Counted from the stretch's first letter, positions 25,158 through 33,360 are shown. The stretch: 64,000 nt of DNA from Paenibacillus radicibacter (GCF_024721995.1 NZ_JANQBC010000007.1:186001-250000); one strand, 5' to 3'. Numbers and translations: made by a program. The notes: generated by a model from the letters alone, not told the origin.

Positions 25158-25904
25158 TTATTGATCAGTTAAAATAAGGGTTCCTTTCGTCGTAACAGCA
25201 ATTGTATGTTCGTATTGCGCAGACAAAGATCCATCGACAGTGCGAGCTGTCCATCCGTCTGAATCAATGAATACATGTCGCTTACCTGTGGTGAGGATGG
25301 GTTCTATTGTGAATACCGAACCTGCGCGAATGAGTGGTCCAAGCCCTTTTGGCCCATAGTGTGGGATGTGTGGGGTTTCATGCATTTTCTGACCGATGCC
25401 ATGACCTGTAAACTCACGAACGATGGAGTAACCGTTATCTTGAGCATGTTTCTCAACGGCATGGGAGATATCACCTACACGATTCCCAATGACAGCTTGT
25501 TCAATACCAATATAGAGACATTCTTTCGTAACACGGAGTAAATCAGTGACCTCTTGGGATACTTCACCTACGGTATACGACCAAGCAGAGTCGGCGAGCC
25601 ATCCATTTAAATTCACGACCATATCTATAGTGACACAATCGCCACTACGAAGCGGGGTATCTGTGGGGAAACCATGACACATCACATCGTTGACACAAGC
25701 GCAAGTTGCATAAGGATAGCCATGGAACCCCTTCTGCTCAGGTGTAGCACCATGATCACGTATGAATTGTTCGACAAAACGGTCGATTTCCATTGTTGTG
25801 ACACCAGGTACAATTTTCTTAAGCAGTTCGCGGTGGCAGGCTGCTAATATTTTGCCAGCTTCAAGCATCAGTTTAATCTGAGCTTGTGTTTTTACTTTAG
25901 CCAT
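25158..25904 (-). CDS. map: Type I methionine aminopeptidase
   Basis: Removes the initiator Met from new proteins. The 248-residue protein has all metal ligands: Asp94 (TIDMV), Asp105 (LADSAW), His168 (TGHGIG), Glu201 (TIEPI) and Glu232 (QYEHTI), plus His77 (MCHGFP). It is not in the ribosomal-protein operon, so it is probably the second, YflG-like copy. GAGGTGAT before the ATG. Confidence 0.93.
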   Translation of the reverse strand: MAKVKTQAQIKLMLEAGKILAACHRELLKKIVPGVTTMEIDRFVEQFIRDHGATPEQKGFHGYPYATCACVNDVMCHGFPTDTPLRSGDCVTIDMVVNLNGWLADSAWSYTVGEVSQEVTDLLRVTKECLYIGIEQAVIGNRVGDISHAVEKHAQDNGYSIVREFTGHGIGQKMHETPHIPHYGPKGLGPLIRAGSVFTIEPILTTGKRHVFIDSDGWTARTVDGSLSAQYEHTIAVTTKGTLILTDQ

Positions 25905-26075
25905 CTTCTCATCACCTCAAAATTGATGATAGCAAATACTACGGAAGCATCATCTCTTACGTTTCATACTAATAAAAGCAGGGGGAATAAGCAATATTTG
26001 GCTGCATGTATGCCGTTAAATAGGCATGTTGGTGCGCTAATTCGACAATAGTTGTCAGTAATTTGGGAAGTTCGA

Positions 26076-26104
26076 TTGATTTTGTCAGCCGCATTCTTTA
26101 CAAT
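26076..26104 (+). promoter_or_regulatory. Sigma-A-like promoter
   Basis: TTGATT (26076-26081), 17-base spacer, TACAAT (26099-26104), 36 bases before the HesB-like start. Confidence 0.6.
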
Positions 26105-26139
26105 AGACATTGATAACTTATGAATCAGGAGATGTTAGA

Positions 26140-26442
26140 ATGAATTGCAAAATTACTCGTAAAGCTGCTAAAGTTCTACAGATGGAACTTGATAAAGAAG
26201 AAAACAAAGGTTTAGTGGTACGTGTTGCCGTTGCTCAAATGCACGGAGATCATGCTCATTATGAGCTTGGATTAGATACACAGACTGAGAATGATACAGT
26301 TGTTTCAACTGACAAAGGCATTGATGTTTTGTTAGAAAAAGATGTTGCACTACTTGATGGCGTTGTTATTGATTATTTCTACTTGCCGCAAGAAGGATTT
26401 ATGATTACGAATCCGAGCAAAGGAAACCATGGGGATCACTAA
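26140..26442 (+). CDS. HesB/IscA-fold protein lacking the C-terminal cysteines
   Basis: A 100-residue protein with the A-type fold (MNCKITRKAAKVLQMELDKE, GLVVRVAVAQMHGDHAHYEL, VVIDYFYLPQEGFMITNP). True A-type iron-sulfur carriers have a C-terminal CxC; this has only Cys3, so it cannot use the usual ligand set. AGGAGATG precedes ATG 26140. Its stop overlaps the next start by one base, so it is coupled to the DUF1450-like gene. Function unknown. Confidence 0.8.
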   Translation: MNCKITRKAAKVLQMELDKEENKGLVVRVAVAQMHGDHAHYELGLDTQTENDTVVSTDKGIDVLLEKDVALLDGVVIDYFYLPQEGFMITNPSKGNHGDH

Positions 26443-26666
26443 TGGCTAACGATATTCGGGTTTGCGACAAGTGTAAACATATGTCGATGAAATCCATACT
26501 ACCTAAGATCAAGGCGATTGCTCCTGATGCAGAAGTAAAAGTTGGATGTAAATCTTATTGTGGCCCATGTTCGCGTTTTGCTTTCATTTTTATTAATGGT
26601 CGATACGTAACTGGCAAGACAGAAGATGAAGCAATAGAGAAAGCACGTAAATATGTGAAGAAATAA
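26442..26666 (+). CDS. DUF1450 family small protein
   Basis: A 74-residue protein with VCDKCKHM and the motif GCKSYCGPCSRFAFIFING typical of DUF1450 (YuzB-like) proteins, five cysteines in all. The fold is thioredoxin-like in prediction, so a redox or metal role is possible but unproven. The ATG overlaps the previous stop (TAATG). Confidence 0.82.
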   Translation: MANDIRVCDKCKHMSMKSILPKIKAIAPDAEVKVGCKSYCGPCSRFAFIFINGRYVTGKTEDEAIEKARKYVKK

Positions 26667-26668
26667 TT

Positions 26669-26692
26669 CCCGCTTAGGCGGGCTTTTTTTTG
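26669..26692 (+). terminator. Intrinsic terminator
   Basis: CCCGC TTAG GCGGG followed by seven T residues after the DUF1450 gene. Confidence 0.85.
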
Positions 26693-26700
26693 TCCGTTAT

Positions 26701-26763
26701 GCAATGTATGTCTTACATAATGTAATGTATATCTTGCATAAAGTAATATATATGTTACAATAT
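26701..26763 (+). repeat. Three tandem 21-bp repeats, probable operator array
   Basis: Units 26701-26721, 26722-26742 and 26743-26763 share the pattern GTAATGTATATCTTRCATAA. Each contains a dyad; the first is a perfect ATGTA-N5-TACAT, the others degenerate. A 21-bp period places sites on the same DNA face. They sit directly before the XRE regulator gene, so autoregulation is likely. Confidence 0.75.
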
Positions 26764-26784
26764 GGTCATGAGGTGATGATAGGG

Positions 26785-26988
26785 TTGAATAATAATGTGA
26801 AGCTGTCCCGCATTCAAATGGACCTGACTCAGCAACAACTAGCCGACTTAGTAGGGGTGACCCGCCAGACGATCAGTTTGATTGAAAAAGGGAATTATAA
26901 CCCGACCTTAAGGCTATGTTTGGATATTTGCCATGCTGTGAATAAGACGCTAGATGCAGTCTTTTGGGAAGAGAGGAAGGATGGTTGA
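26785..26988 (+). CDS. XRE-family transcriptional regulator (YozG-like)
   Basis: A 67-residue helix-turn-helix protein: LSRIQMDLTQQQLADLVGVT then RQTISLIEKGNYNPTL and a hydrophobic C-terminus. It is the minimal single-domain class often paired with a membrane protein of unknown role. GAGGTG nine bases before TTG 26785 suggests this start; the frame is open further upstream, but that part merely translates the 21-bp repeats. Overlaps the next gene by one base. Confidence 0.88.
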   Translation: MNNNVKLSRIQMDLTQQQLADLVGVTRQTISLIEKGNYNPTLRLCLDICHAVNKTLDAVFWEERKDG

Positions 26989-27428
26989 TGATGAAGAGAA
27001 TGAAAGATGAACGTCTGGAATTACAAACACTGAAGAACATTCGAGTTGCTTATATCGTTTTGATGCTCGGTGTCCTTCTTATACTTGTGAAGCAATTTAC
27101 GGAAGTAGGTACGGATGTATTCACAAGTCCGCTATTCTTCGTTATGATTATATCTAATGCTGTATTTACGTTTAAGAATATAGGTGTTTCCATTGATTAT
27201 GAATCCACGAATAAGAAGAAGTCATTCCTTGACTCCTATCCTAACCTTATAGGGATGTGTGTCATACTTGCTATTGTATTCGGAGTATTGAATTGGATCT
27301 TAACAACTGAACCCATCCTATGGGAAGTGGTGCTATCTAGTACGATATTCTCCGTATGCTTCTTAATCCCATTCACAATTGCCTATCGGAAGAAGAAGCG
27401 TATGCAAGATCAAGATTTAGATGATTAA
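26988..27428 (+). CDS. Four-helix membrane protein, partner of the XRE regulator
   Basis: A 146-residue protein with a charged N-terminus and four membrane segments (roughly 18-38, 46-64, 83-103, 108-128), ending in KKKRMQDQDLDD. ATG 26988 overlaps the regulator's stop; ATG 26991 is an alternative. Pairs of a short XRE regulator and a small membrane protein are frequent in Bacilli, but no function is established that I can name. Confidence 0.75.
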   Translation: MMKRMKDERLELQTLKNIRVAYIVLMLGVLLILVKQFTEVGTDVFTSPLFFVMIISNAVFTFKNIGVSIDYESTNKKKSFLDSYPNLIGMCVILAIVFGVLNWILTTEPILWEVVLSSTIFSVCFLIPFTIAYRKKKRMQDQDLDD

Positions 27429-27443
27429 TATATGTTTGGAAAA

Positions 27444-27494
27444 AGAAGAGAGTGAATCGCCCGCGAATGGTTGGGTGTGATCGCTCTCTTTTTA
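27444..27494 (+). terminator. Intrinsic terminator
   Basis: GAGAG-rich 5' arm pairs imperfectly with GATCGCTCTC before a run of T residues, between convergent genes. Confidence 0.6.
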
Positions 27495-27507
27495 CATGAG
27501 GATGAAG

Positions 27508-27963
27508 TCATGATTTATTCTTCTCAAGATTGATTAAAGATAGTTGCTCATTGATCTGGATCTGACCGGCTTCTTGGAAGCCGAATCGCTTGTACAGTGA
27601 AATTGCTGGCGTGTTCAGTGTTCCTGTTGAGACGATTACCCGTTTATAAGGTAGCTCAAGTGCTAGTAAGAAGTCTAGTAGTTCAGACGCGATTCCTTTG
27701 CGAAAATGATCCGGGTGAACGACTAGGCGGCAAATATCGAGCGTGTTACCCTCCAGTTGATAGGAGATCGCGCCCGCTAGTTCATCATCAACATAGTAGC
27801 CATAAAATTGTTCCTTACACTGGATGATCTCGTCCAACGTTTCTTTGAGTGGTGGAATGTCTGAGAATCCGATAATAGCTGCTTCAATCTTGTACGCAGG
27901 AACTTGTACACGTATGATTTCACTTGCATCTTGAATGTTGGTTACATCAATAAGTCTGATCAT
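27508..27963 (-). CDS. GNAT family N-acetyltransferase
   Basis: A 151-residue GNAT protein. ICRLVVHPDHFRKGIASELL carries the acetyl-CoA-binding R/Q-x-x-G-x-A motif, and NTPAISLYKRFGFQEAG the C-terminal motif. Substrate unknown. AAAGGAAG precedes the ATG. It follows the TIGR01777 gene by six bases, so they are probably co-transcribed. Confidence 0.88.
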   Translation of the reverse strand: MIRLIDVTNIQDASEIIRVQVPAYKIEAAIIGFSDIPPLKETLDEIIQCKEQFYGYYVDDELAGAISYQLEGNTLDICRLVVHPDHFRKGIASELLDFLLALELPYKRVIVSTGTLNTPAISLYKRFGFQEAGQIQINEQLSLINLEKNKS

Positions 27964-27969
27964 TGTCGA

Positions 27970-28878
27970 TTAAGCTTCCTTTCGAGTAGCGGGAGCTAGC
28001 AGATCTTGAAGAGCTTGCTCCAATTCTGGATATTTAAAAATAAAGCCATGCTGCTCTAGTTGATAAGGCAACACACGCTGACCATCAAGTAACAACGTTG
28101 ATAATTCGCCAAACATAAGTTTGAACATAATCGAAGGCACAGGGAATAGATTCGGTCGATGTAGCACTTTGGCAATACACTTGCCAAAATCTTGATTGGT
28201 CATCGGATTCGGTGCTGTTGCGTTTACAGGACCTTGAATACGTTCGTCAAGCATACAGTGTTCAATGAGTCGCACCATATCTTCGATGTGAATCCATGAC
28301 AGCCACTGTCTACCAGTGCCGATTTTACCCCCTACAAACAGTCGATAAGGCATAAGCATCTTCGGAAAAGCGCCGCCATCCATTCCCAGAACAATACCGA
28401 CCCGAACTTTAACTACTCGAGTATTCGTGAACAAATCTGCCCCTTGCTCCCACTTCTCCACAACACTGGAGAGGAAATCACATATAGTAGCAGGAGAACG
28501 TTCGTCGAATGTCTCGGTTTCTGAAATCCCGTAGATTGACATTCCGGATGCTTGAATGACTACACGAGGCGGGGTGGATAATCGATTAATGACCTCTGAG
28601 AGGGCCTCAGCAGCTGCGAGACGAGATTGGACGATTCGTTTCTTAGCAGCATCATTCCAACGTTGATTAATAGACTCACCGGCTAAATTTACGATTGCTT
28701 CTGTTCCTTCTAATAGCTCTGGAGAATCGCGTAATTGCGTCCATGTATAGGTTGGAATGCTAAGGTCTGACTTCGGATGATGACGTGAGATCCATATGAC
28801 ATCATGACCTTGCATGATCAAATGTTGCGTTAAATGTGTTCCAATAAACCCAGTGGCACCTGTTATAGCAATTTTCAA
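27970..28878 (-). CDS. TIGR01777 family NAD-dependent epimerase-like protein
   Basis: A 302-residue extended-SDR-like protein. KIAITGATGFIGTHLTQHL is the nucleotide-binding motif; AIVNLAGESINQRWNDAAKK and QASGMSIYG identify the TIGR01777 (YfhF-like, SulA-related) group, with a C-terminal DUF1731-like end. Substrate unknown. I prefer TTG 28878, nine bases after AAGGAG, over the ATG at 28887, which touches the site. Confidence 0.88.
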   Translation of the reverse strand: MKIAITGATGFIGTHLTQHLIMQGHDVIWISRHHPKSDLSIPTYTWTQLRDSPELLEGTEAIVNLAGESINQRWNDAAKKRIVQSRLAAAEALSEVINRLSTPPRVVIQASGMSIYGISETETFDERSPATICDFLSSVVEKWEQGADLFTNTRVVKVRVGIVLGMDGGAFPKMLMPYRLFVGGKIGTGRQWLSWIHIEDMVRLIEHCMLDERIQGPVNATAPNPMTNQDFGKCIAKVLHRPNLFPVPSIMFKLMFGELSTLLLDGQRVLPYQLEQHGFIFKYPELEQALQDLLAPATRKEA

Positions 28879-28964
28879 CAAAATCATCTCCTTCGTAAAG
28901 GTTCTCATGATATATTGATAATAGAATAGAACGGCAGACGGTAAATTGAACTGGAGGAAGAAGC

Positions 28965-30083
28965 ATGAACTTATTTCTTTTTGCGCTAATTATTATTATC
29001 ATTGTTGTTTTTGCCAAAATGTTTGGACGCAGCTCAGCGCGTTCTAGAACCCAATCAACATCTAGACCTATGAGGGTCTCAAGTTTACGGACAGTACCTA
29101 AGTCTTATGTATATAGTGAAAGTGATATTCCGTCTCAGTTAGGGATGCTGCCTGGGCTAGGTTTAGAGAGCGCGGTTAGACGCTTGGAAGAAGCTTTAAC
29201 TCCAGACTTTCAAGATCAGCTACGCGCTCGTGTGATGAGGCTTAAGCCCGATTGGAGTAAGGCCAAGTACGAATGTACTTTTTTTGAGTTAAAACGTTAT
29301 TTTCTAATGTCACTCATTATGAAGAACACGCCGATGTTCTCAGATGATGTCGATGATATATGGCACGAAATGTTGATGTTTACCAAAGACTATTCGACGT
29401 TCTGTCAGTCATTTGCTGGGGATATGATTCATCATGCTCCACATAGTGGCGGTGGTAAAGTACAAATTCCAGATGAACGAGCATGGTTTGATTGGGTGTA
29501 TGCGCATCTATTTGAATTTACACCTTTCTCAGCAGTAATCTGGCGTGATTTCTTCCGTACGCCACTGGATAGAGAGCGATTGGCTACGATTTCAGACTTC
29601 AATCAAGATGAACTTTCGTTTAGATGGTTCAACCAAGAAGCAGCTAGACGTTATCCAGAAATTCGCGAAGTGATAGTGAACTTGATTCATACGGCCAAAT
29701 TTCAGATTGATCATGCATCAAGTCATTCCCGCTATCAAGATACGAGTTGGGCAGCGAGTGGCGCTATGCAGACTGGAATGATGGTCGCAGGAGCGATGAT
29801 GTTCTATTCGCTAATGGATACGGATCATTTTACAACAAGCATGGATCAAGCTGTACCCGAAGAGTTGAAAGAGAAAGTGAATAATCAAGTGGATTCCAGC
29901 TATTCGTCAACGACCAGTTGCAGTTCATGTTCATCATCCAATGATGATTCGGATAATAATCAATCAAGCTGTTCTTCGGATTCGGGGTCTTCGTGCAGTA
30001 GCAACTCCAGTTGCTCTTCCAGTTCATCATGTAGCAGCAGTTCAAGTTGTTCATCAGGCTCGTCTTGCAGCAGCGGCAGCTAG
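28965..30083 (+). CDS. Membrane-anchored protein with Ser/Cys-rich tail
   Basis: A 372-residue protein: N-terminal membrane helix (3-20), a central helical domain with DDIWHEMLMFTKDYSTFC (about 130-147), where WHE-Y-FC resembles domains of TIGR04222-type and glycine-rich-domain-like proteins, and a tail (about 310-372) almost wholly Ser and Cys with eight cysteines, spaced mostly every six residues. The tail may bind metal or be modified. GGAGGAAG precedes the ATG. Function unknown; see findings. Confidence 0.75.
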   Translation: MNLFLFALIIIIIVVFAKMFGRSSARSRTQSTSRPMRVSSLRTVPKSYVYSESDIPSQLGMLPGLGLESAVRRLEEALTPDFQDQLRARVMRLKPDWSKAKYECTFFELKRYFLMSLIMKNTPMFSDDVDDIWHEMLMFTKDYSTFCQSFAGDMIHHAPHSGGGKVQIPDERAWFDWVYAHLFEFTPFSAVIWRDFFRTPLDRERLATISDFNQDELSFRWFNQEAARRYPEIREVIVNLIHTAKFQIDHASSHSRYQDTSWAASGAMQTGMMVAGAMMFYSLMDTDHFTTSMDQAVPEELKEKVNNQVDSSYSSTTSCSSCSSSNDDSDNNQSSCSSDSGSSCSSNSSCSSSSSCSSSSSCSSGSSCSSGS

Positions 30084-30117
30084 TAAGCTTCGAGTAGTTC
30101 AAATTTTCTGTATCCTC

Positions 30118-30149
30118 ATTCGATAGATATGGTGTATAATTTATCGAAT
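30118..30149 (+). promoter_or_regulatory. Inverted repeat spanning a -10 element
   Basis: ATTCGATA (30118-30125) and TATCGAAT (30142-30149) are perfect inverted copies flanking TATAAT (30135-30140). No good -35 is seen 17 bases upstream. A regulator of the downstream MFS gene may bind here. Confidence 0.5.
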
Positions 30150-30177
30150 ATTTAAGCGAATGGGGGGCAATGCATAC

Positions 30178-31422
30178 ATGCGAAGGTTTAACAATTATTT
30201 TACAGCATTCCATCCGATCGTGTATACGCTCGTTTTCGGTGTAGCACTAGCCCGCATCGCGACATCCATGAGTATGCCTTTTCTTGCGATTTATTTAGGG
30301 AGTACCACGGGAATGTCGGCTATGATGATTGGACTCGTGATCGGAATGGGGTCACTCGCGTCCACGGTAGGCGGCTTTATTGGGGGAAATTTATCAGATC
30401 GTTTCGGACGAAGAATTATTATGTTTATCTCTTTGTTTACATGGAGCGCAGTATTTGTGCTCTTTGCCGTCGCAGAACATCCGATATTGTTCATGGTTCT
30501 TAATATGTTAAATGGGCTTTGCCGATCATTTTTCGAGCCGGTATCCCAAGCTTTAATGGCGGATTTAACAGAACCAGAGCGGCGGTATAAAGTGTTCTCC
30601 ATGCGGTATTTTGCAGCGAATGTAGGGGTTGCAATTGGACCGATGATCGGAGCATTCTTTGGATTAAGCGGCGGTTCATCCGTATTCTTGATCACAGGGG
30701 GTATCTATCTAGTTTACGCGATTGTGTTGGTCGTACTGCTGAATCATTTTGGCATCAAAGACATTGAAGATGCGAAGAAAGATTCTCGAACGACGATTGC
30801 AGCAGCTTGGAAAGTCGTTCGTCAGGACGTAGCACTGCGATATGTGCTGCTAGGCGCGATGGTTGTAGCAATTGGATATTCCCAGCATACGGTTACACTT
30901 TCACAGTATTTAAAAGATAATTTTGTAGATGGTGTTCAGCTGTTTGCGGTACTAATGACTTCGAACGCGATAACCGTTATTGCGCTTCAGATGTTATGTT
31001 CTAGATTGATGGAAGGACGCTCTCCTACACTCGGTATTCATTTGGGGAACGTATTCTTTGCTTTAGGCTTTGTTGGATTTGCAATGTCAGATTCATGGAC
31101 AGGGTGGATTATCTCGATGATTATTTTTACAATTGGAGAAATCCTGAATTATCCTTCTGGCAGTATGCTGATGGATCGACTTGCACCCGAACATTTACGA
31201 GGTACATATTTTGGAGCACAATCGTTCGGATCATTGGGTCATTTCATAGGACCGTGGCTAGGTGGATTGATACTCACATATACTGGCGGAGGAACTTTAT
31301 TCACGATTATGGCTGCGATTGCGCTATCAGCAAGCGTGTTTTATTCAACAGCACAGCGAATTTTTGATACGAAAAAACAAGTAAATGTGCAATCGAATGA
31401 TGGTGTGAGCGGGAATTTGTAA
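30178..31422 (+). CDS. MFS transporter, drug/sugar efflux type
   Basis: A 414-residue, 12-helix major facilitator protein. GGNLSDRFGRRIIM (about 80-93) is the loop 2-3 motif A, and motif-like GTYFGAQSFGSLGHFIGPWL lies in the second half. Resembles multidrug exporters (YdhP/MdtH group), but the substrate cannot be read from sequence. GGGGGG ten bases before ATG 30178 sets the start. A palindromic site overlaps its probable promoter. Confidence 0.88.
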   Translation: MRRFNNYFTAFHPIVYTLVFGVALARIATSMSMPFLAIYLGSTTGMSAMMIGLVIGMGSLASTVGGFIGGNLSDRFGRRIIMFISLFTWSAVFVLFAVAEHPILFMVLNMLNGLCRSFFEPVSQALMADLTEPERRYKVFSMRYFAANVGVAIGPMIGAFFGLSGGSSVFLITGGIYLVYAIVLVVLLNHFGIKDIEDAKKDSRTTIAAAWKVVRQDVALRYVLLGAMVVAIGYSQHTVTLSQYLKDNFVDGVQLFAVLMTSNAITVIALQMLCSRLMEGRSPTLGIHLGNVFFALGFVGFAMSDSWTGWIISMIIFTIGEILNYPSGSMLMDRLAPEHLRGTYFGAQSFGSLGHFIGPWLGGLILTYTGGGTLFTIMAAIALSASVFYSTAQRIFDTKKQVNVQSNDGVSGNL

Positions 31423-31439
31423 ATAGAAGAAATGTATGT

Positions 31440-31468
31440 CCACTACGCTTTGTGTAGTGGGCTTTTTT
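31440..31468 (+). terminator. Intrinsic terminator
   Basis: CCACTAC / GTAGTGG stem and six T residues after the MFS gene. Confidence 0.8.
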
Positions 31469-31599
31469 GTGTTTAAGGATGCGATGGAACTTAAGAGTTA
31501 GTGAAATTATATATTCGTCTTTTTAGTATAAAAATATGTTAATAGACTCTTATTTCTGCTCGAAAATAACGAAAACACGAATTATAGGGGTAATAACCA

Positions 31600-31628
31600 T
31601 TGACATGTTCGTAAATTATCGTTAATAT
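31600..31628 (+). promoter_or_regulatory. Strong sigma-A promoter before the riboswitch
   Basis: TTGACA (31600-31605), 17-base spacer, TAATAT (31623-31628). The transcript should begin near 31635 and run through the aptamer. Confidence 0.85.
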
Positions 31629-31664
31629 ACGTATTGTTAAGTCAACCAAATAAGATCAATTTAC

Positions 31665-31776
31665 TATTCGTATATCCTCAATATAGGGTTGAGGGTCTCT
31701 ACAAGGAACCGATTAATTCCTGGCTACGAATGGGATGCTAATGCATACCCATTTTGACGTCAGGAATTTTTATTTT
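31665..31776 (+). promoter_or_regulatory. Purine-type riboswitch (variant) with overlapping terminator
   Basis: Three-way junction: P1 ATTCGTA (31666-31672)/TACGAAT (31725-31731), P2 CCTCAA/TTGAGG, P3 AGGAA/TTCCT, J2/3 GTCTCTAC. Loop L2 keeps GG and L3 keeps CC for the loop-loop contact. The specificity base (C74 in xpt numbering) is C31724, the guanine type. Differences: L2 is TATAGGG, G instead of A before C74, A-G at the base of P3. A terminator (AATTCCTG 31715-31722 with CAGGAATT 31761-31768, plus AATGGG/CCCATT) uses the P3 and P1 3' strands, followed by TTTTTATTTT. Confidence 0.78.
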
Positions 31777-31832
31777 GAGATTATATGTTATGAAAAATTC
31801 TAAAAATAACGTTGTCACTCAAGGAGGACATA

Positions 31833-33269
31833 ATGAATCAGTATGATGTGATTGTTGTTGGAGCGGGACCTGCCGGGATTTTTACTTGCTATGAGATGAC
31901 TTTGAAAGCACCACACCTTAAAGTATTGCTCGTGGACAAAGGGCACGACATCTACCACAGACGCTGTCCAATCTTAGAAAATAAAATTACACTATGTCCG
32001 CCTGCAACTGCGAAGAAAGAATTTGCGGGTTGCTTACCTGCTTGTTCCATTACAGCTGGATTTGGCGGTGCGGGTGCGTATAGTGATGGCAAGTTTAACA
32101 TTACAACAGAATTCGGCGGTTGGATGACGGATTACCTACAACCTTCGCAAGTCATGGATCTGATTCAATATGTCGATGATATTAATCTTCAACATGGTGC
32201 AACAACGTCGATTACGGATCCGACAACGGATATAATTAAGGATATTGAGCATCGTGGGTTTGCAGCTGGACTTAAGCTGCTTCGTGCACAGGTGAGACAC
32301 TTAGGTACGGAGCAGAATATTGAAATTCTCAAATCTATCTATGAATATTTGAAAACACGCATCGACATGATGTATAAAGCAGAAGTGCAAGATATCATCA
32401 CAGTAAAAGAAGAGGGTGTACACACCGTTCAAGGGATTGTGATGAAGAATGGCGATGAGTATCGTGCGCCGCACGTTGTCGTTGCTCCTGGTCGTGACGG
32501 CTCTGCTTGGTTTACTGAGATATTGAAGAAGAGAAGACTCAAGATGTACAACAACCAAGTTGACGTTGGTGTACGTGTGGAAACTTCTGATGTGGTGATG
32601 CAAGAAATTAATAAGCATCTTTACGAGGGTAAATTTATTTACAATACGTCCGTTGGTACGCGAGTTCGTACGTTCTGCAGCAATCCATCTGGTCACGTTG
32701 TCGTTGAAAACCACAGTGGCGTAATGGCTGCCAATGGTCACTCCTATAAAGATCCAGCGCTTGGTTCTAAGAACACGAACTTTGCACTACTTGTTTCTCA
32801 TAAATTTACAGAGCCATTCGATAAGCCGAATGAGTATGCAAGAGAGATTTGTCAACGTGCGAACGATCTATCCTCTGGTGGTGTTATCGTTCAGAAGTAT
32901 GGCGATATCCTTCGTGGCAGACGCTCTACAGCAAATCGAATCAAGGAAGGTTTCCTAGAGCCAACACTTAAAGAAGCTGTTCCAGGTGACTTAGGTCTTG
33001 TACTTCCTTATATCACAATGAAGAGCTTGATCGAGATGATCGAAGCTTTAGATAAAGTAACACCAGGTATCGCGTCCGAGCACACATTGTTCTATGGTGT
33101 AGAAGCGAAGTTCTACTCCGCAAGACCGAAGCTTACTGAAGAATTTGAGACGGAAATTAAAGGTTTGTTCTGTGGTGGAGATGGCGCGGGTATTACTCGT
33201 GGTCTTGCACAAGCGGGTGCAGCTGGTGTCTGGGTTGCTAGAAGTATTCTTAATAAGCAAGCTAAATAA
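31833..33269 (+). CDS. FAD-dependent oxidoreductase (COG2509-like)
   Basis: A 478-residue flavoprotein: N-terminal VIVVGAGPAGIFTCYEM (FAD site), KEFAGCLPACSITAGFGGAGAYSDGKFN, APGRDGSAWF, and C-terminal GLFCGGDGAGITRGLAQAGA. It belongs to a family of uncharacterised FAD-dependent dehydrogenases. AAGGAGGAC before ATG 31833 sets the start. A purine-type riboswitch in the leader suggests a link to purine levels; the substrate is unknown. Terminated at 33294. Confidence 0.88.
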   Translation: MNQYDVIVVGAGPAGIFTCYEMTLKAPHLKVLLVDKGHDIYHRRCPILENKITLCPPATAKKEFAGCLPACSITAGFGGAGAYSDGKFNITTEFGGWMTDYLQPSQVMDLIQYVDDINLQHGATTSITDPTTDIIKDIEHRGFAAGLKLLRAQVRHLGTEQNIEILKSIYEYLKTRIDMMYKAEVQDIITVKEEGVHTVQGIVMKNGDEYRAPHVVVAPGRDGSAWFTEILKKRRLKMYNNQVDVGVRVETSDVVMQEINKHLYEGKFIYNTSVGTRVRTFCSNPSGHVVVENHSGVMAANGHSYKDPALGSKNTNFALLVSHKFTEPFDKPNEYAREICQRANDLSSGGVIVQKYGDILRGRRSTANRIKEGFLEPTLKEAVPGDLGLVLPYITMKSLIEMIEALDKVTPGIASEHTLFYGVEAKFYSARPKLTEEFETEIKGLFCGGDGAGITRGLAQAGAAGVWVARSILNKQAK

Positions 33270-33293
33270 TTGTTAGATCATTTATATAAAAGA

Positions 33294-33342
33294 GAAGATC
33301 GCCAAGCGTCTGCTATACAAGCAGCTACTGGCGATCTTTTTT
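33294..33342. terminator. Bidirectional terminator
   Basis: AAGATCGCCA / TGGCGATCTT stem with an inner CTGC/GCAG hairpin and T run, between convergent genes. Confidence 0.82.
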
Positions 33343-33360
33343 CATAAAGTAAGATATGAA

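Noticed and set aside
26701-26763. Possible CRISPR array
   Set aside because: Units are contiguous with no spacers, only three copies, and no cas genes are nearby.
26704-26784. N-terminal extension of the XRE regulator with a heptad repeat
   Set aside because: The heptads are only the translation of the 21-bp DNA repeats; a good ribosome-binding site precedes TTG 26785 instead.
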